A DNA stretch of 64,000 nt from Hyaloperonospora brassicae. Taxonomy: Eukaryota > Oomycota > Peronosporomycetes > Peronosporales > Peronosporaceae. Each line of letters starts with the position of its first letter. Position 1 is the first letter of the stretch. Of the stretch, positions 12,212-25,954 are shown piece after piece. Location of the stretch: NCBI GenBank assembly GCA_947650285.1, contig CANTFL010001352.1, forward strand, positions 372,001 through 436,000. The letters run 5' to 3'. The notes beneath the pieces were generated by a model. That model did no database searches, was not told the origin of the DNA, and saw only the letters and a list, made by a program, of their open reading frames with translations. Position numbers and translations under genes: made by a program.

Positions 12212-15200
12212 GAATGTAAATATGTAACAGACCTACCCCGTTACAGTTAAGTGAAAGATACGAAGTACGTTAGATAATAATCTGTATATGCTATGATCAC
12301 ATAGCCTTTCATTGTTATATTGTTCGGTCTGCAAAGAAAGAATAGGAGCTCCTATGGATGGGTGGTGACAAAACCGATGTGATTGTATCGTTTTATAATC
12401 TTCTCTCGTCTGCTCCATGACTTTCTCAACTGACCGCTATCTATTTTTGCTGTTTATGTCACTGGCGTGCTACCTGCCCCAGGATTGGCCTCATAGATGG
12501 ATAAATAAGCTTGTCAAATACACGTTTCGAATCAATAATCCTCCTTCATGGCGTTGAGGATAATTCTATAGGCATTTATTTAAGTCCACCATGTTGCCGT
12601 GATCCGGCGATCACAATGTCATTCAACATTGCATCCTGAGAGGTCTGATTGCTCTAGTCAACCAAGTAGCTGTCATCGTCTTTGTCAATAAGTGCGTAAG
12701 ATTTACATGCTTAGTTTTCGTTTTCATCTCAATACTGAAGCTTATAGTCCATGTGCTTCGCGCGCGACGCACTATCTTCGTTTTCCAGCTTACGTGATGC
12801 ATCAATATTGTAGAAATTTATCTTCAGTGGCAAATCTACAGCACCGAATGGTGAAAATAACTATTTCGCAGTTATTCACCGGCAGTAGTGTTAACAAAAG
12901 ACAACGGCGCCGTGAAATAATTGCCGCAAAAAGTATAGATTTCAACAAGTTTTCAGCCTCATCCAATTTACACAATCTAATGCATTTAAGTTATCGATTG
13001 TCGCAACCAATTCCTTGGAAGGGCTTTGCCACGTGAAACTGGCGATTTCCTTGACCATCAGGAATTATGGGTGGAGCCAACACTCCAGAAGCATTGTATG
13101 CTAATTTATATCTCGCGATGCAGATTAAATGAACGAGGTACGAAGCTTCGCGAGCGAGTGGGACGCTTAATATCGGTCCAATTTTGTGTATAATCCTTGG
13201 AGCAGAGTTAAAACAATTTAGATGGCCATCTGACACCCTGATGCGGATGCAGCATTTCTTCTCACATTCATCTTTCTCAACACAGCGCATCACGCATTAA
13301 AAGGATAAATCCGTTACAGCTAAAACATTTTGCTCATACCACATAATATACGATTATTTCAGCTGGAACTTAAGCCCGATTAACCTCCTTTCTTAACACG
13401 ACCGTAAAACTGCCTATTCACACATTGTTTGTTCAGTGGCAAATACGACATTTGCAGGTATGTTCTTACCGTAAGTAGTCCTACTCTTCTTCCTGAAAAC
13501 ATTCAATACAACATCGGCATTTGCATCAGTCTGATATCGTTTTCAGGCCTATCTTTTAACATTTGTTCTATGCTCACGTGGTCTTACACTTGACCGCCTT
13601 GCGAGAAACCCGCCAACCTTTTTCTTACAGATGTCGAGCACAGATCATTAAGCTATTCAGCCATCTGTTTTCCACAAACAACAGACCCACATAGTAACTC
13701 AATTGTTTTTAATGCGAGGGTGTGATGCCATTTGCATCACATCGTTCAGCACAAATAGATGCGTATGCCGCCAAGCCAAATGCAAATCAAATATCAAGAC
13801 GTATGACGCGTCTAACCTTGAGCGCGTCAGCGCAGATACTGCATGCAACATTACCGAGAACGCGATCTACTGGATCATTATGAGTGATTGGTCTGCGTAT
13901 TATCCGATGTGTGCATGTCTTATTGAATGCCTGGCGTCTAAAATATGGATAAACAAAACAGATTTTAGGCTATGCTCTCTTTGGGAGCACTTTTTGCAAC
14001 GGGTAGTATAGATAAACGAAATAAGTGATTTAACACAGCTTCAATGTACTTTCAGCATTGTCAGATGCTGTTTCTGACGTCTGGTAAAAAATGGATCATG
14101 AATCACGAGGACAACAATATATGTAAATTTCCCCCTAAAATCTCAATGGTTTCACTTATAGTAATTCATACGTCGTGCGATTAAGTCGCACAAAAGTCAA
14201 ATTACCCACACGAAACGGTTGAATCATTTGAGCCATTTCTATACACACATGCATCATCATCGAGTTAAATAGTATAAGCGACGAATTACAATCACAATAT
14301 AAGTAGCATATGTCGTCTGACGACTGAAACGATCAATCATACAGTGATTGGACGATACAAATATTTTCGATTTTCTACTTTACATCATCAAGGGATAAAC
14401 GCAATGAAAATATTATAGATACCTATGGCACTAGCACAACAGACCTTCATCGAGTTGTATGATTAGAGTCTTCCACGCTATCATGCTGACAGTGCGATGA
14501 CTATGTTTTACCTTCTATGGACAGTATGATGTCAAAATTTACAAACCGAAATCGTTTCGTAAGCCGTGCACTTAGAGTTCATTATGTTCGAAAACAATGG
14601 CAACGCGTAACAGCCTGATCATGAATACAAAACGAGCTTTCTCTACCCTAAAAACAATATTTGCGAAAGACTAGGTGGCCGAATTGCAAAGAGAACGAAG
14701 CATGATCTGTAAACATCACAAAGTACATACAGTCACGTAGATATGCTCTGAAATGAAATATGAGCACACTGTGTCGTGACTGACGTTATGCCACTTACTA
14801 TAAACTTCTTCGCTGCAGCTTTCATCTGACTGAACAAAATGTGAAATAAAGCGCTTATGGCTACCTCGTACGCTTGGAGCAGACCACAGCATCTGAAATC
14901 GTCTGAAGCGCCTCACGACACTGAAACAACTCTCATGGTTTGTGATATCCAAGACCGGGTACGAAGGAGACAAATCTTTACCTACTTATTCATCACCATA
15001 TGGTGTGTAAGTAAAAGACCGATATTAAACTACAATAACGAGAACTAGAAGATAGCTTGGTTTTATTTGCACTAAATCTATGTAAATAGCTGACAAGAAT
15101 TGGCCAACGTTGATTATATGCTTCTCTGGAGCTGGCCCGTCAAAAATGATCCAAATCTTCGAGAATTTAATTCCAGCATCATGTGGCGATGATGCACTTA

Positions 15201-18200
15201 GAAGTAAATTCCTTTAAACTCGAGTATACTATGCATCATATTTTCATATTGTCCGCATGCACTCAAGCAAAGTATTTTAAATAACAAGGCATCGTAAGTG
15301 ATCGATATGACCATCCAAATTGGCAAGTACCATTTATGGACGGCTTTGGAAAAAAATCAACAATCGCGTGTGTCCATAGCCTAAAAAAGATTTGATCTAC
15401 TGCGCTACAGAACGAAAATATGCATCCGGGCAGCCGGTATATCCTGTGGCATCAAAAGAAACTGCTATAACACATGGATCGAAGCGCCCACTGATATTAG
15501 TTTATTGATATTGCCTCGCATCAGAAATTGAAAAACAAAGATCGACCGCGCTAAAAATCTTAGATCGAATGCATAGAAGCAAAGTTTTGTGTAGCCCTTT
15601 CCCTTTACAATAAGTGGTTTGAGCCATGTATCTATCATGAAAGTATTTTCAACAATGCTTAATATTCCACTAATCACTCCATGTTTTGACACAGACCCGA
15701 TGCCCATGTTAAGAAGGCCTTTTCTGATGCACCATTTTATATTTCATGAATTCCATAAAAACTTCTAGGGGTCACATATCTTCCCAGGTAAGTGCTGGTC
15801 TACGTAAAGCAGTGAAAAGAAAAGAAGATCGATTGATTTAATAGTACTCATAAATTTGTAAATTAGGTAGGAGGTGCACAATCATCACCACTAATAGTAG
15901 AATGCGCCTCTTATAACCCCCCATCTATAAAGCATACGTTTGTCGATGTTTATCAAATCGTTTTAATCTTTAAAATTCATGAAGTCAACTATACAGTCCA
16001 CATCTCCAATCACTCTGCCAAAGAGGTGATATATATAATTTATGAATTTACTTTGATAAGAGCTTTGCTCCCCGCAAACGCCGCCCAAAAAGCTACCGTC
16101 ATATAAAATGGATCGCGTACTGGTAAATATCCATATAGTAGTCTTTCGACATTTTGTCGTACACATATTCGCTCTTTTATAGAATTGATACTTTTGCCGG
16201 CACTCAGTAAGGGCTTACGTAGCTCTTCAGCAGCATCCAATTGATTATGTACAAATTTTTACGCGTGTTAGGTGGGCGTGGACCAAAAAAGGTAACTTAG
16301 TTTCTTGCTAATGAAGTCAGCTGTGGTACTGTAGCAGTCAACATCATTTAGTGTCTACATATGTGCTGCTACACACTTATCCCTTATGCTCAGCTCAGTA
16401 TCACACAGCTTTATACCCATAACACTTACGCAATAATCGTTCATTATCGAGATCATTAATACTCAAAGTAGAATGCGCCTTATTACTATCAATAAATATC
16501 ATCCGCTTAAGATCCTGTCTTTGACATATTCGGATCCCATCGACTTCAAGAAATTACGTTCATTACTATAAACAAATTGAGTTATCGCTTCGTCAACAGC
16601 GCTTACTTTCTTCAGCGGAGGTAAATTCATAATTGTTATTTGTTAGCTAGAAACAGTGCGGGTCGTGCCAGGGATATAAGTCATCCGGCCATACTATATC
16701 GCGTGTCATTATATACATACCAAAATTGAGACCATTTTCGTGGTAAAGTCTGATGCACAAATTACATCGATACGCGTTCTGTTCCCAAGCAAACAATTAA
16801 GGTCTCAGAATATTGTTATTTTTAGCGCATCAGCAGACTCCAGGCTCGTTTCTAGGACAAAATTATGCACACTTCTTGATTATCCACCATCCATATAAAA
16901 GATCAAGGGGTATCAAAGCATGAGTATTCCTGTACGAAACGTAACTTGCTTGCATAACGTTTTGAGCTATGAAATCACAAATATCGCTGACAGAAAAAAC
17001 TGATTCACCTTCTTGAGGCACACGGAACTAAATTATTATCAATAAAACGTACCGCGCCTACAGAAAGTTCACATTTTCGACGCATCAAAGGACATCAAGC
17101 ACGATGTGGCAATTGGGTTTATTAAAGTTTGACGCTTTGTTCCTAACAGACAATTCAAATGCAGGTGCCCTGTGAATTGACATTAATAATTTGGCAAACA
17201 GTATTTTGATTTCTCAGTTGTTGAAATCCAAACCTTACCTTACCCCTTTAGCATAGCCAAGTTTAGTAGGCCAAGCTAAATGAATGTTGATACTCGCATA
17301 GATATATTCTAAATATGTTTCATTTACGATAGTCACCTTGGGGCTGGTCTCAATGGTCGGTGCTGTTTGCGCAGCATCCAAGATGCTCAGGGACGAACAA
17401 GATCGGCTTGGGACCTGGCAACGCCAGATTGAAGACCTTCGATGAACATTGCTTTAATGAATTCCCGTGAAAGTGAACGGATCTGCATAGAAGCCAAGAT
17501 CATCCTCAGCGTTCATCAAAGTCCATCAACGTATTTTTACTCATTCTGACTGGTAGGAAGCATTATTATATAAACTTAGTAAGAGAGCGCAAATACGCGC
17601 AAAACTGGTTGCATCAGCCATCCTTATGTAGACATCACAGACCAACTGGCGTGCCACCTAAAAGCTTCATCACGTACTATTTTTGATTGTAAGGGGTTGA
17701 GCCTGTTATATAACATTACAATAACAATAATAATGGTTGTGGAGAACTTTTTTCTAATATTCTCATTACAGTATCACTGATTGCAGTACTATTGTTGCAG
17801 TGAATCGCGGGTATACTTATTGGTTTACAAATTCCATTCCATCAACACTTCGATCGTTAGTAGACGAGCGCAATGGGTGTTGAACAGACGTCACCAGACA
17901 TGTTGTTTGATTAATAAAGGAAAGATAGAACTTTCAAGACAATTTGAACTTTAGGTCTTAGCTATATAATTACAATTTTACGTGTTTATAACTACGCGCA
18001 GCTGTTTTTTCCAACGTCTTCCTCTACCATACCTTATGCATTGTTTGATAGGCCACTATATCGCACTGTTGTCAATGAATGTTTGCTTCACACTGAAGTC
18101 AGTGCGTTGCTACTAGTTCCCGTCAAATCAATATTCTTTTCGGTTAGAGATGCACGTAGATGATGTGTCAGACCATTAAATATTTCATGGATATATTTAC

Positions 18201-21200
18201 CTCCCAACCTAAGCGTCAAATGGTCTCTCGATAATCCTCATGTCTATTATGATCGCTTGACTTGTTTGATGCAAACTTGTCCCCTTGTAAAATACAGATA
18301 CAACTCGTGTTGGCCTAACCGATGCTGATCGGTCTTAAAATCAACCTAACAACGAAAAACATACGCTAAATGGCCTGTCAGACGAGTGATCCAATCTTTT
18401 GAACTCACAACGGAAGAAATCTCACAAATAATGCTTTACCGCGTTGATCAGCTGAGTTAGCATGATCACTTTGAGTCCCAGAGAGCTGGACAAATTGTCC
18501 TGTGCTCGGAAAAACTATGTATTTAGAACGTAGGCATCGAACAAATTATATTGGCACGAAGTGAAGCAGAGATGCTGATTGAAAGTTTAAGCATGAAGAG
18601 CCATTTCCTTATTAAACTTAAATCAACGGTTAACATGCCAACCAATTCAGCAAACTATGAATCTTTTGATCAATTAATAATTGGAGAGCTATATTGAAAG
18701 TGAACCAGCTCAAATAATTGCGTCTTTTGCCTCAAAGAGTCAACAAACTCGAAATGGAACGATAAAGGATGAACGGCACGAGTACTAACATATATGCCCG
18801 AGCAACTCATTTCCAACTCACATCTAGATAAGCGATGCGATGTTTTGTGTTTTCACTTAAGTGGTATGAGCCATTCAAAGGACACAAATGTAACAATATT
18901 TCGCGTTAGGAAAGGAAACTGATAAATATCTTTTCCGGGGGCTGACAAAAGTCAGCATCTCGATAATTGTATTCATTACTACGTTTATTGACCTACCCAA
19001 TATACTACAGGGTACACATACTCTTACGTGCCTTATTTTATAAAGTTTATTTACCTGATTAGTACATGTTACATTTGGCGTTCTGGGTCGCCGATCTACC
19101 TCCATACGCCCGATACTCACTATTCGTGCAATAACAACCGACAGAGTTGCACATCTTGGAAGTTATGTTTCGTATTACAGTACTAGTCTCGCGGATCCAT
19201 CAAACTATTCGAAAACTTCAAATCTGTGTACACTTACTGAACGTCAAATCCCATAGAGGGGGTCGGGGAGAGTTGTATAAATTATCCTGAAAGTATTAGT
19301 TGAGACTGTATTGATCGATGATACGGTATGTGTCTCCATTCTGCAACATGCCATTTTGCTGAAATATTGTTCTGCTAGATCGTTCAGAAGGGGGTAGACC
19401 TCCAATTTCTCCCACTGTTGGTCCGATATAGTATTATCAATCCATGTATCTTTAACTAATGAATATGGTACATTCGGTGATGCGTTAAAAACAAGGTCCC
19501 GCCACATATCTCGCATATGTAACTCCTTGTAAATTAGGTCCATTGTAATATTTTGAATGTATACGTTAAGTTTTGGGTCGGTATTGCGCCAAAAAGACCA
19601 TAAAGGTACATTTGCAACAGAAGCTGCAACATTTTGCTCCATTGGGTACCGTCAATTTTGCCATGCGATATTTTTAAGCCAATGAGTCCATGACCTATAG
19701 GTTTCTGCACACTTCTAATAACCCGAAATTAATCCAGACGTGAGTACACTCGTTTATATCGCACATTGATTTGGTGGTCGCTCGACCCGCGCTGATATCT
19801 GGAACCTTGCATGGCCGACCTGACTCGCGTTTTAGACTAACCAATAGTGATACATTCGTGCATAAAAGGATCGTTATATGGTCTCGACAATTAAACTATG
19901 ATCGGTCCATTAGTTGAAGCTATGTTGTATCGGATGTGATATCTACAGTATAACTATCGAAATGAATTTTCGAAAGTCCGATTTCTTCTGGAGCAGTCTA
20001 ACTGAATTCATTTTGGTTGAAAATATGTTTCGAATGCATCTCATGCTGACGATCGACTTAGTTTAACCTTGCCGAGAATCAGCATGCATTCACCTCATAA
20101 TGAATGAGTATACACTGAAACGGGACAAGGGCGAGCATTATGCGCCTAATGTTTCTACACTATCAACATGCTTTTCTTGATACCGATGAATAAGATAGAG
20201 ATTTTATCATATTGAATAATTCTTATATCTAAGAAAGTTTTGCGTCTCATCTCACGACGTCGTGTGGTATCAATTGTGTGTATCTCATTACTTTTTGACA
20301 AGTAATGAGTGAATTACCAACCTTATTTGATCTTAGAAGCAAGCTCAGATGCCGATCAGATCCATTTTGTACCGATTGGTCGGTACAAGTATCAGTACTT
20401 TAGCATCTGGTGTTGCACAATAGCATTGAGCATACCACGAAGCCGTGCTTGAATGAATATGGCACGCCTCGGCGCGCTTAGATTGCACATGTCTCGTGAA
20501 GGGCTGTTTTTATCGGCTCGTCACTTTATGAAGAGCTTTACTATACTTACCGACTTCGTAAGGTATCGCAGTCCTGAGTAAGCTCGTTCTATTTCACGTA
20601 TAGGACCTAAACCTTTCGTTCAATATACAATTACCTATCAAAGGACCTCGCAATTAAATTCTTACACCCCTGGACCATAGAACATCCGTTTTTCTTTATC
20701 TTATCTTCCATCGCGCGTTATCGCCGTCTCTATCTACGATAGTGATTTACGAATCGGTTTATTTTCATACGACAAAATGTGTAGTCGTTTTATTCACGTC
20801 AAATATACGCTGGTTACAAACTATTGGCAAGATTTCATCATAAATTGGGTTACAAAATTTGCTTTTTCACTTATCACATACAGTCGTCTTTCATAGAAAA
20901 CTGTACTGGTTGATGCTCAGTACACATGGTTCTCCGTTAGTTTCGTTGCTGCACTGAATACATGTACCGTGTTCTCACTCGTGAAGAAACAGCAGTTATT
21001 GGGACATATGTGTACGGCGTCGACGGATCCGCCAACGGCACAAACTCGGTAATGATGTCAGATCGACGGTGTTATATATGCATCATTACGTATCAACTGT
21101 TTCATACGTGGTTATATACTTGCTTCTTCATTACAGCTTGTAACAAATTGCTCCAATCAGTCGAATATTTCGCTTATTTTAAAAGAACCCCCGCTATTAC

Positions 21201-21774
21201 AAAAAGTTGAGCACGCGTATCAAAGACGCCTGGAACGTATTGAAGCGATGTACTGTTACAGCAAAAGGACAGTTTCTCTGTCGAATAGCAGCTATATAGT
21301 CACAGCTATCCGCGATAGCATAGTAATGTGGTAGTGTTATAAGTGAAAAAGTACTTGGCTGCATCCACACTTTCCATTATCCAGGCAGATTTATAGCAAT
21401 CACGGTCGTCCAAATGACGGTTTTACAAATGATTTGGCCGCCATGAAAAACGCTTTAACGAATTAAATGCGAATCATATACCTTTACACGCAACGCGTTT
21501 ACCCCAACAATATCGGATTGTCTTCAATGAGACCGAGACCCACCCACGCCACGTCATTGTTATTACGATGCCTTTGTTACTGAAGACGGTCTGTGCGAAC
21601 ACGTCAGGATGCGACGAGGGGTGCGCCCTCGGACGGGTGGATCGAACGGAACCGTTACCACGCATCTTGTTGACCAATGTGCCGATCGATCAGATGACGT
21701 TACATCGATTGTGGGGTTTAAGCACCTTCTTAGCTATCACTAGGGACAGTTCTCATCCAAGGCGCATCCAATGG
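12212..21774. other. Long AT-rich tract without recognisable genes
   Basis: About 9.5 kb with only short chance-like ORFs. The best candidate is an ATG-started 132-codon frame at 19244-19642 (minus) rich in Trp and Tyr (MWRDLVFNASPN, DQQWEKLEVYPLL). It could be the C-terminal relic of a secreted protein, but I see no signal peptide and no known domain. Another frame at 15963-16240 (minus) is equally unassigned. No tRNA, rRNA or tandem array was found. Confidence 0.4.
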
Positions 21775-21779
21775 CTGTC
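21775..21779. repeat. Target-site duplication CTGTC (left) of copia element
   Basis: CTGTC lies immediately before the 5' LTR and recurs at 26730-26734 directly after the 3' LTR. Confidence 0.9.
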
Positions 21780-22081
21780 TGTTGTGGAAAGTATGCCAGT
21801 GTGGTGACAAGACTTTCCAGACGGTAAAGCTGAAGGGTGAATGCCCTTCGCATACTACAGAAGGATTCGATGGATGATATCAGCAGACAGTGAAGTCCCA
21901 GTATGGGAAGGAGGTGTTGATGTAAACAGACTGTGAAGTCCCAGAGGGAGGTTGCTGCAGTTAGTACTCTGGGAGACGACGCCATATACATGTACTAGGA
22001 AGGTAGCAGTTTCATATAGAGATAATGAACGTTCAGGTCCAAAAACTACGTTAAGGGCGGAAGCGCGTTCTCGACACAACA
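21780..22081 (+). repeat. 5' LTR of copia element
   Basis: 302 bp, begins TG and ends CA. It contains a short hairpin (GAAGGG...CCCTTC) and two copies of GTGAAGTCCCAG. It matches 26428-26729 without length change. Confidence 0.95.
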
Positions 22082-22082
22082 G

Positions 22083-22100
22083 GGTTATGAGCCCAAGCAC
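22083..22100 (+). other. Primer-binding site, probably for a tRNA-iMet anticodon-half
   Basis: Directly after the 5' LTR the sequence reads GGTTATGAGCCCAAGCAC. It lacks the TGG expected for pairing with a tRNA 3' CCA end. It is nearly complementary to the anticodon arm of initiator tRNA-Met (loop CAT in GGGCCCATAACC), the kind of internal half-tRNA primer known for Drosophila copia. The assignment is inference. Confidence 0.55.
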
Positions 22101-22146
22101 TATCCACTGCGGGCACGTTTCGGGCGTGAGCTCCAATACGACGGAT

Positions 22147-22960
22147 ATGAAGCTCTACACCAAGGGTAGTATTCCAGTGAACTGGAATGGAAAGTTCTGG
22201 AACACGCACTTCGAGATGATTAAGATGACCTTCCAGGATATGAATGATGATGACGAGATTTGGGATGTGGCATGCGGACGCATCAAGGCTGAATATATTG
22301 TGACCGATGAAGGAAAGCAGAAGTTGGCCAAGATGGAGTGCAAGATTCGGAAAACGATTTTAATGTCATTTTTAGCGGAACTGGCAGAGCTCTACAGGAC
22401 GGAACCAACGGGAAGCAAGATATTGGATGCTTTTACGAGACGATGTGCCAACCGATCGTCGACTGTGGCTGTGTTTCACAAAGTGCAGCGATTATAGGAG
22501 GAATTACGACAATGCAGATACAACGTCACAAAGATATTGAAGTGCATCTGCGAAGGATAATAAACAAGCAGCTTGAATTGGCTGACTTGGGTCATACGGT
22601 ATCATTTACAACGATGATGATGTACGTGCTTCAAAGCTTACCGGACAAGATTGATAAATTCGCACTAATACAAACGCAAAACTGGTGTAAAAATCATCAT
22701 CTTCTGACATTGACGAGTTGGAAGAGCAAATACGAACGGCGAGTTCGCGCTACCAAATTAGACGTTCATCTTTAAAAGTGATGAAAGAGATGCGTGTGGT
22801 CACAAGACGAAGGCCGTTTTTGATAAAAAGCATAACAGGCGAATGTAAAGTAAAGTGAAGAACAATGGTGTGGTGCAGGTGCACATCAAATAGAGACTCG
22901 AACATGTCATGGGTGTGGCAAGCCTGGTGGCAAGCCTGGTTATCTTAAGCGAGACTGTCT
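22147..22960 (+). pseudogene. copia gag (UBN2-like) with disrupted zinc knuckle
   Basis: Nucleocapsid protein of the element. It starts at ATG 22147 and is open to 22497, then continues in another frame to 22775. NWNGKFWNTHFEMIKM near the start and the LADLGHTVSF...VLQSLPD segment are typical copia gag. A CCHC knuckle follows near 22902-22960 (CHGCGKPG then KRDC), but a 12-bp tandem duplication (GGCAAGCCTGGT twice, 22917-22940) inserts four residues and the histidine is replaced by tyrosine. Confidence 0.8.
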
Positions 22961-23179
22961 AGATGTAGTTGAGTCGGAAGACCAAAAATCAAAAAATCGC
23001 GTGCCATGTTTACTGTTCAAGCCTCACCTACGACACCAATTGCCCTTATCGTAATTGCTGAAGAACCTAAAGATCATTCGATCGATATTATCGTTAAGTA
23101 GTTCGAGGATCATCCGGTAAATGAAACTCCGTTCGATATTGTTGGCGAGAATATAAAGGACAAGGAACTACAAACGACA

Positions 23180-24470
23180 TTACCGATACACTATCACTGG
23201 TGCTTCGATACTGGAGCAAATGTTCACGTCACAAGTCTTCGCGAAGCATTCGTGACATGTGACCCCGCTCCACCCGATTCGAAAGCAAAATTGTCTGGTA
23301 TAGCGGCGGGCTTTAATCTACAGTTGCTGGAGTTGAAACTGTTTTAATTGGCACTAAGGTGGACGGCCAAAAGCACTGTTTGATGTTAGGCGATGTGCTT
23401 CACGTTCTAGATGCAAAACATGGTCTATTTTCACCTGTCAAGGCGACCGAGCACGGCATGGACCTAAACTTGTCGACGAACATGGAGCTCGTGGTATCTC
23501 GTCGAGGGACTGCGCTTGTCAAAGCAGTCTTCTCTGATGAAATGTAAGGATTTTCATCATCAGACATGCAAGCGACAAAAATGAGTAATGATCCAATATC
23601 TAGCGCACGTCATGATAGTACAGCTGGTGATGTGGAAGTGCACACGCCTGTTCAGTTTGGACTTGTTAATTTTCAGTGGCTGCTGGTCAAGCTCCAATGA
23701 AACAGTGGCATGAGAGATTGGGTCACACGTGCGATCATTGCTCAAAGAATATGGCAGACAAAGGGCACGTAGATGGTATGGTGACAACAGAACGTCCCAC
23801 GACGACCTGCGACGCGTGCCACATCGACAAGCAGCGACATAAACGACAAAACAAGAAAAAGGATCGAAAAATTAACGCAGTAAATCAAGTCGTCTATGCA
23901 TACTTGATCTTTCCAGCGAAGAACAACGGCACTCATCTCACTGCGATACTTGTGATAATGAATGGATTCTCAGGTTATTTGACGGTCTATCTTTTGAAGC
24001 GTAATGACGCGTCGACCGTTGCCCACTCATGAAGGCTTACGTCCGTTGGGCGAACGACAGGCAGGTCATTCAGTCAAGAAGATCGTGGAAAGAAAATGAT
24101 AGCTAATGGCAAGAGGGCCAAATCTCCAGGTACATGCAATACTTACTGATAAAAGGGAGAGTTTGTCAATGGTAAAATTGATTCGTGGTACCAATCACAG
24201 GGGATTGGACATTTCAGTCGGCCCGAAGAGCTCACACATGAATCCTGTCGAGCGTCAACACCAGTCATTGGGAAACATGGCGAAGACGATGCTTCGTCAT
24301 GCAGCACTACCAAAGATTTTCTGGTCAGACGCAATAGAGTATGCCGTATGCTTGAAGAACAGAATCTACAACATGATTGTCGGATGCACACCATTCGAGA
24401 AAATGTCTGGAAGGAAAGCCCGACATTCACCACTTGCGTACATTTGGATCTCTAGCATATGAACATATGC
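23180..24470 (+). pseudogene. copia protease and integrase, broken
   Basis: The protease active site reads FDTGANVHVT at about 23205-23234, the DTG of retropepsins. The integrase zinc domain is at about 23700-23850 (WHERLGHTCDHC ... CDACHIDKQRH). The catalytic core follows (AYLIFPAKNNGTHLTAILVI and MNGFSGYLTVYLL), and after a frame break RQHQSLGNMAKTMLRHAALP at about 24250. Stops at about 23548, 24033 and 24463 split the coding frame. Confidence 0.85.
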
Positions 24471-25282
24471 CGAAGGACCCTGACCGACCAAGACATTTCT
24501 ACAATGCCTAAATTGAATTTCTAAGCGGTCTGAAAGAGGATCATGTTGGATACAAGGTTATTATTCCAGCAAAAAAAACGCAAGTGGGCACCGGATGTAG
24601 ATATTGATGAGTCCATACTTTATGGTGACCGCAACCTTTTTCACGGCTATCGCTTTGACAAATTTTACTTCTCGGACGTCCCAGCATAAGACTCGGACGT
24701 CACGACTGAACATGTAAATCACCCCTTGCGCGAAGATGATTTCTCCACGGGTATTGAGGCGACATTCACGGGCGATACGCTAAATGACATCATCAGCATT
24801 GGAGAAAGAACGCAATACGAAGATTACGAGGATCAATTCACCGCCGAACATGGATTTCATGACACTGCAGACGAAGACGACGTGGACCGCGACTCAAACA
24901 CCGGAAATGACACTGAAACGTGTTTGTCCATTGACACCGACGACGAAGCACATGAGGGACACAGTGTGGACACTCCTGACGGAATAAGTCTATCAGCTGT
25001 AGGTGATCTGTTACGTGATGAATCAAGTGTCCCAGGAGCACTCGACGATGTGTCGACACTTCGAGTAATGGAGCAGCGACAGGAAGTCGAACAAGCCGTA
25101 TTGGCCGCTCAAAAGCGTCACGATCGGGAAGAAACACCGTCAGCAGAATCTGGAGGCGCCCCAGAGAAGCGATCAAAGCGCACAGGCATCAGGGACCGTT
25201 CTCTACAGCAAAAGCCAAACCCCTTGATGACTATATATCATATGCTACGCGTACACGCGTACATGACAGCACAGGAAACCCA

Positions 25283-25692
25283 ATGAAAGATACATATGTC
25301 AGAGTTCGGAAGAATGGAAGAGAAGCACGGCGCTCAAAGCATGGTGATCAACGGTATGCCGCTCAGCTAGACGAAATGAACGGTTTACGAGCTACAGAAG
25401 TACTGGAAGAGATCCCACTTATTGATAAGACGTCAGACGTGAAAGCGATTCGAACGATGTGGGTTTGGTGCTTGAAGACGGACCAATATGGGTATGTCAC
25501 TAGATATAAGTCCCGATTGGTTGCGCTCGGAAACCGGCAGCGACCAGGATTTGACTTTATGGAGACATTTGCACCGGTTGCGCCGATGTCAAGTTTTCGA
25601 CTAGTGCTAGCGCTGTATGCTACTCTTGATTTGAAGATTTTTGGTGCGGATGTCAATACCGCCTACTTGAATGCCAAGTTGCGGATGTCGCA
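25283..25692 (+). pseudogene. copia reverse transcriptase, N-terminal part only
   Basis: RVT_2 family segment: YKSRLVALGNRQRPGFDFMETF, then APVAPMSSFRLVLALYAT and GADVNTAYLNAKL. It stops before the catalytic YVDD region, which is absent from the element; the sequence runs directly into an inverted segment at 25693. An acidic linker ORF (24726-25286) joins integrase and RT. Confidence 0.85.
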
Positions 25693-25954
25693 TTGGATGT
25701 CGATCATCGGTGGATCGATGTGAGAGTCACGCTTGTATTCGATGCCATGATTTATTGTACCAGCTAAATACCGAAGCACGCGCTTGGGACAACCAACATG
25801 TTGCTTCGATGGCTGAGCAACAAATCGGCTTATCTGACTAACAGCATATGCAGGTTGTCTCAAGCGCGTGCTTCGGCATTTAGCTGGTACAGTAAATCAT
25901 GGCATCGAATACAAGCGTAACGCTCACATCGATCCACCGATGATCAACATCCAA
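25693..25954. repeat. 94-bp fold-back (inverted duplication) inside copia pol
   Basis: The arm 25693-25786 is the reverse complement of 25861-25954 with about five mismatches; the 75-bp spacer 25787-25860 is also inverted pol sequence. On the minus strand it encodes AYAVSQISRFVAQPSKQH and then RVLRYLAGTINHGIEYKR, which on the plus strand recurs as RHLAGTVNHGIEYKRNAHID. The inverted piece replaces the RT palm. Confidence 0.92.

Noticed and set aside
12212..21774. tRNA or small RNA genes in the AT-rich tract
   Set aside because: I looked for B-box-like GGTTCRANTCC and clover-leaf arms by eye and found none I could defend.
21780..22081. Repeated GTGAAGTCCCAG in the copia LTR as a CRISPR-like or tandem array
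   Set aside because: Only two copies per LTR; ordinary LTR sequence in a eukaryotic genome.
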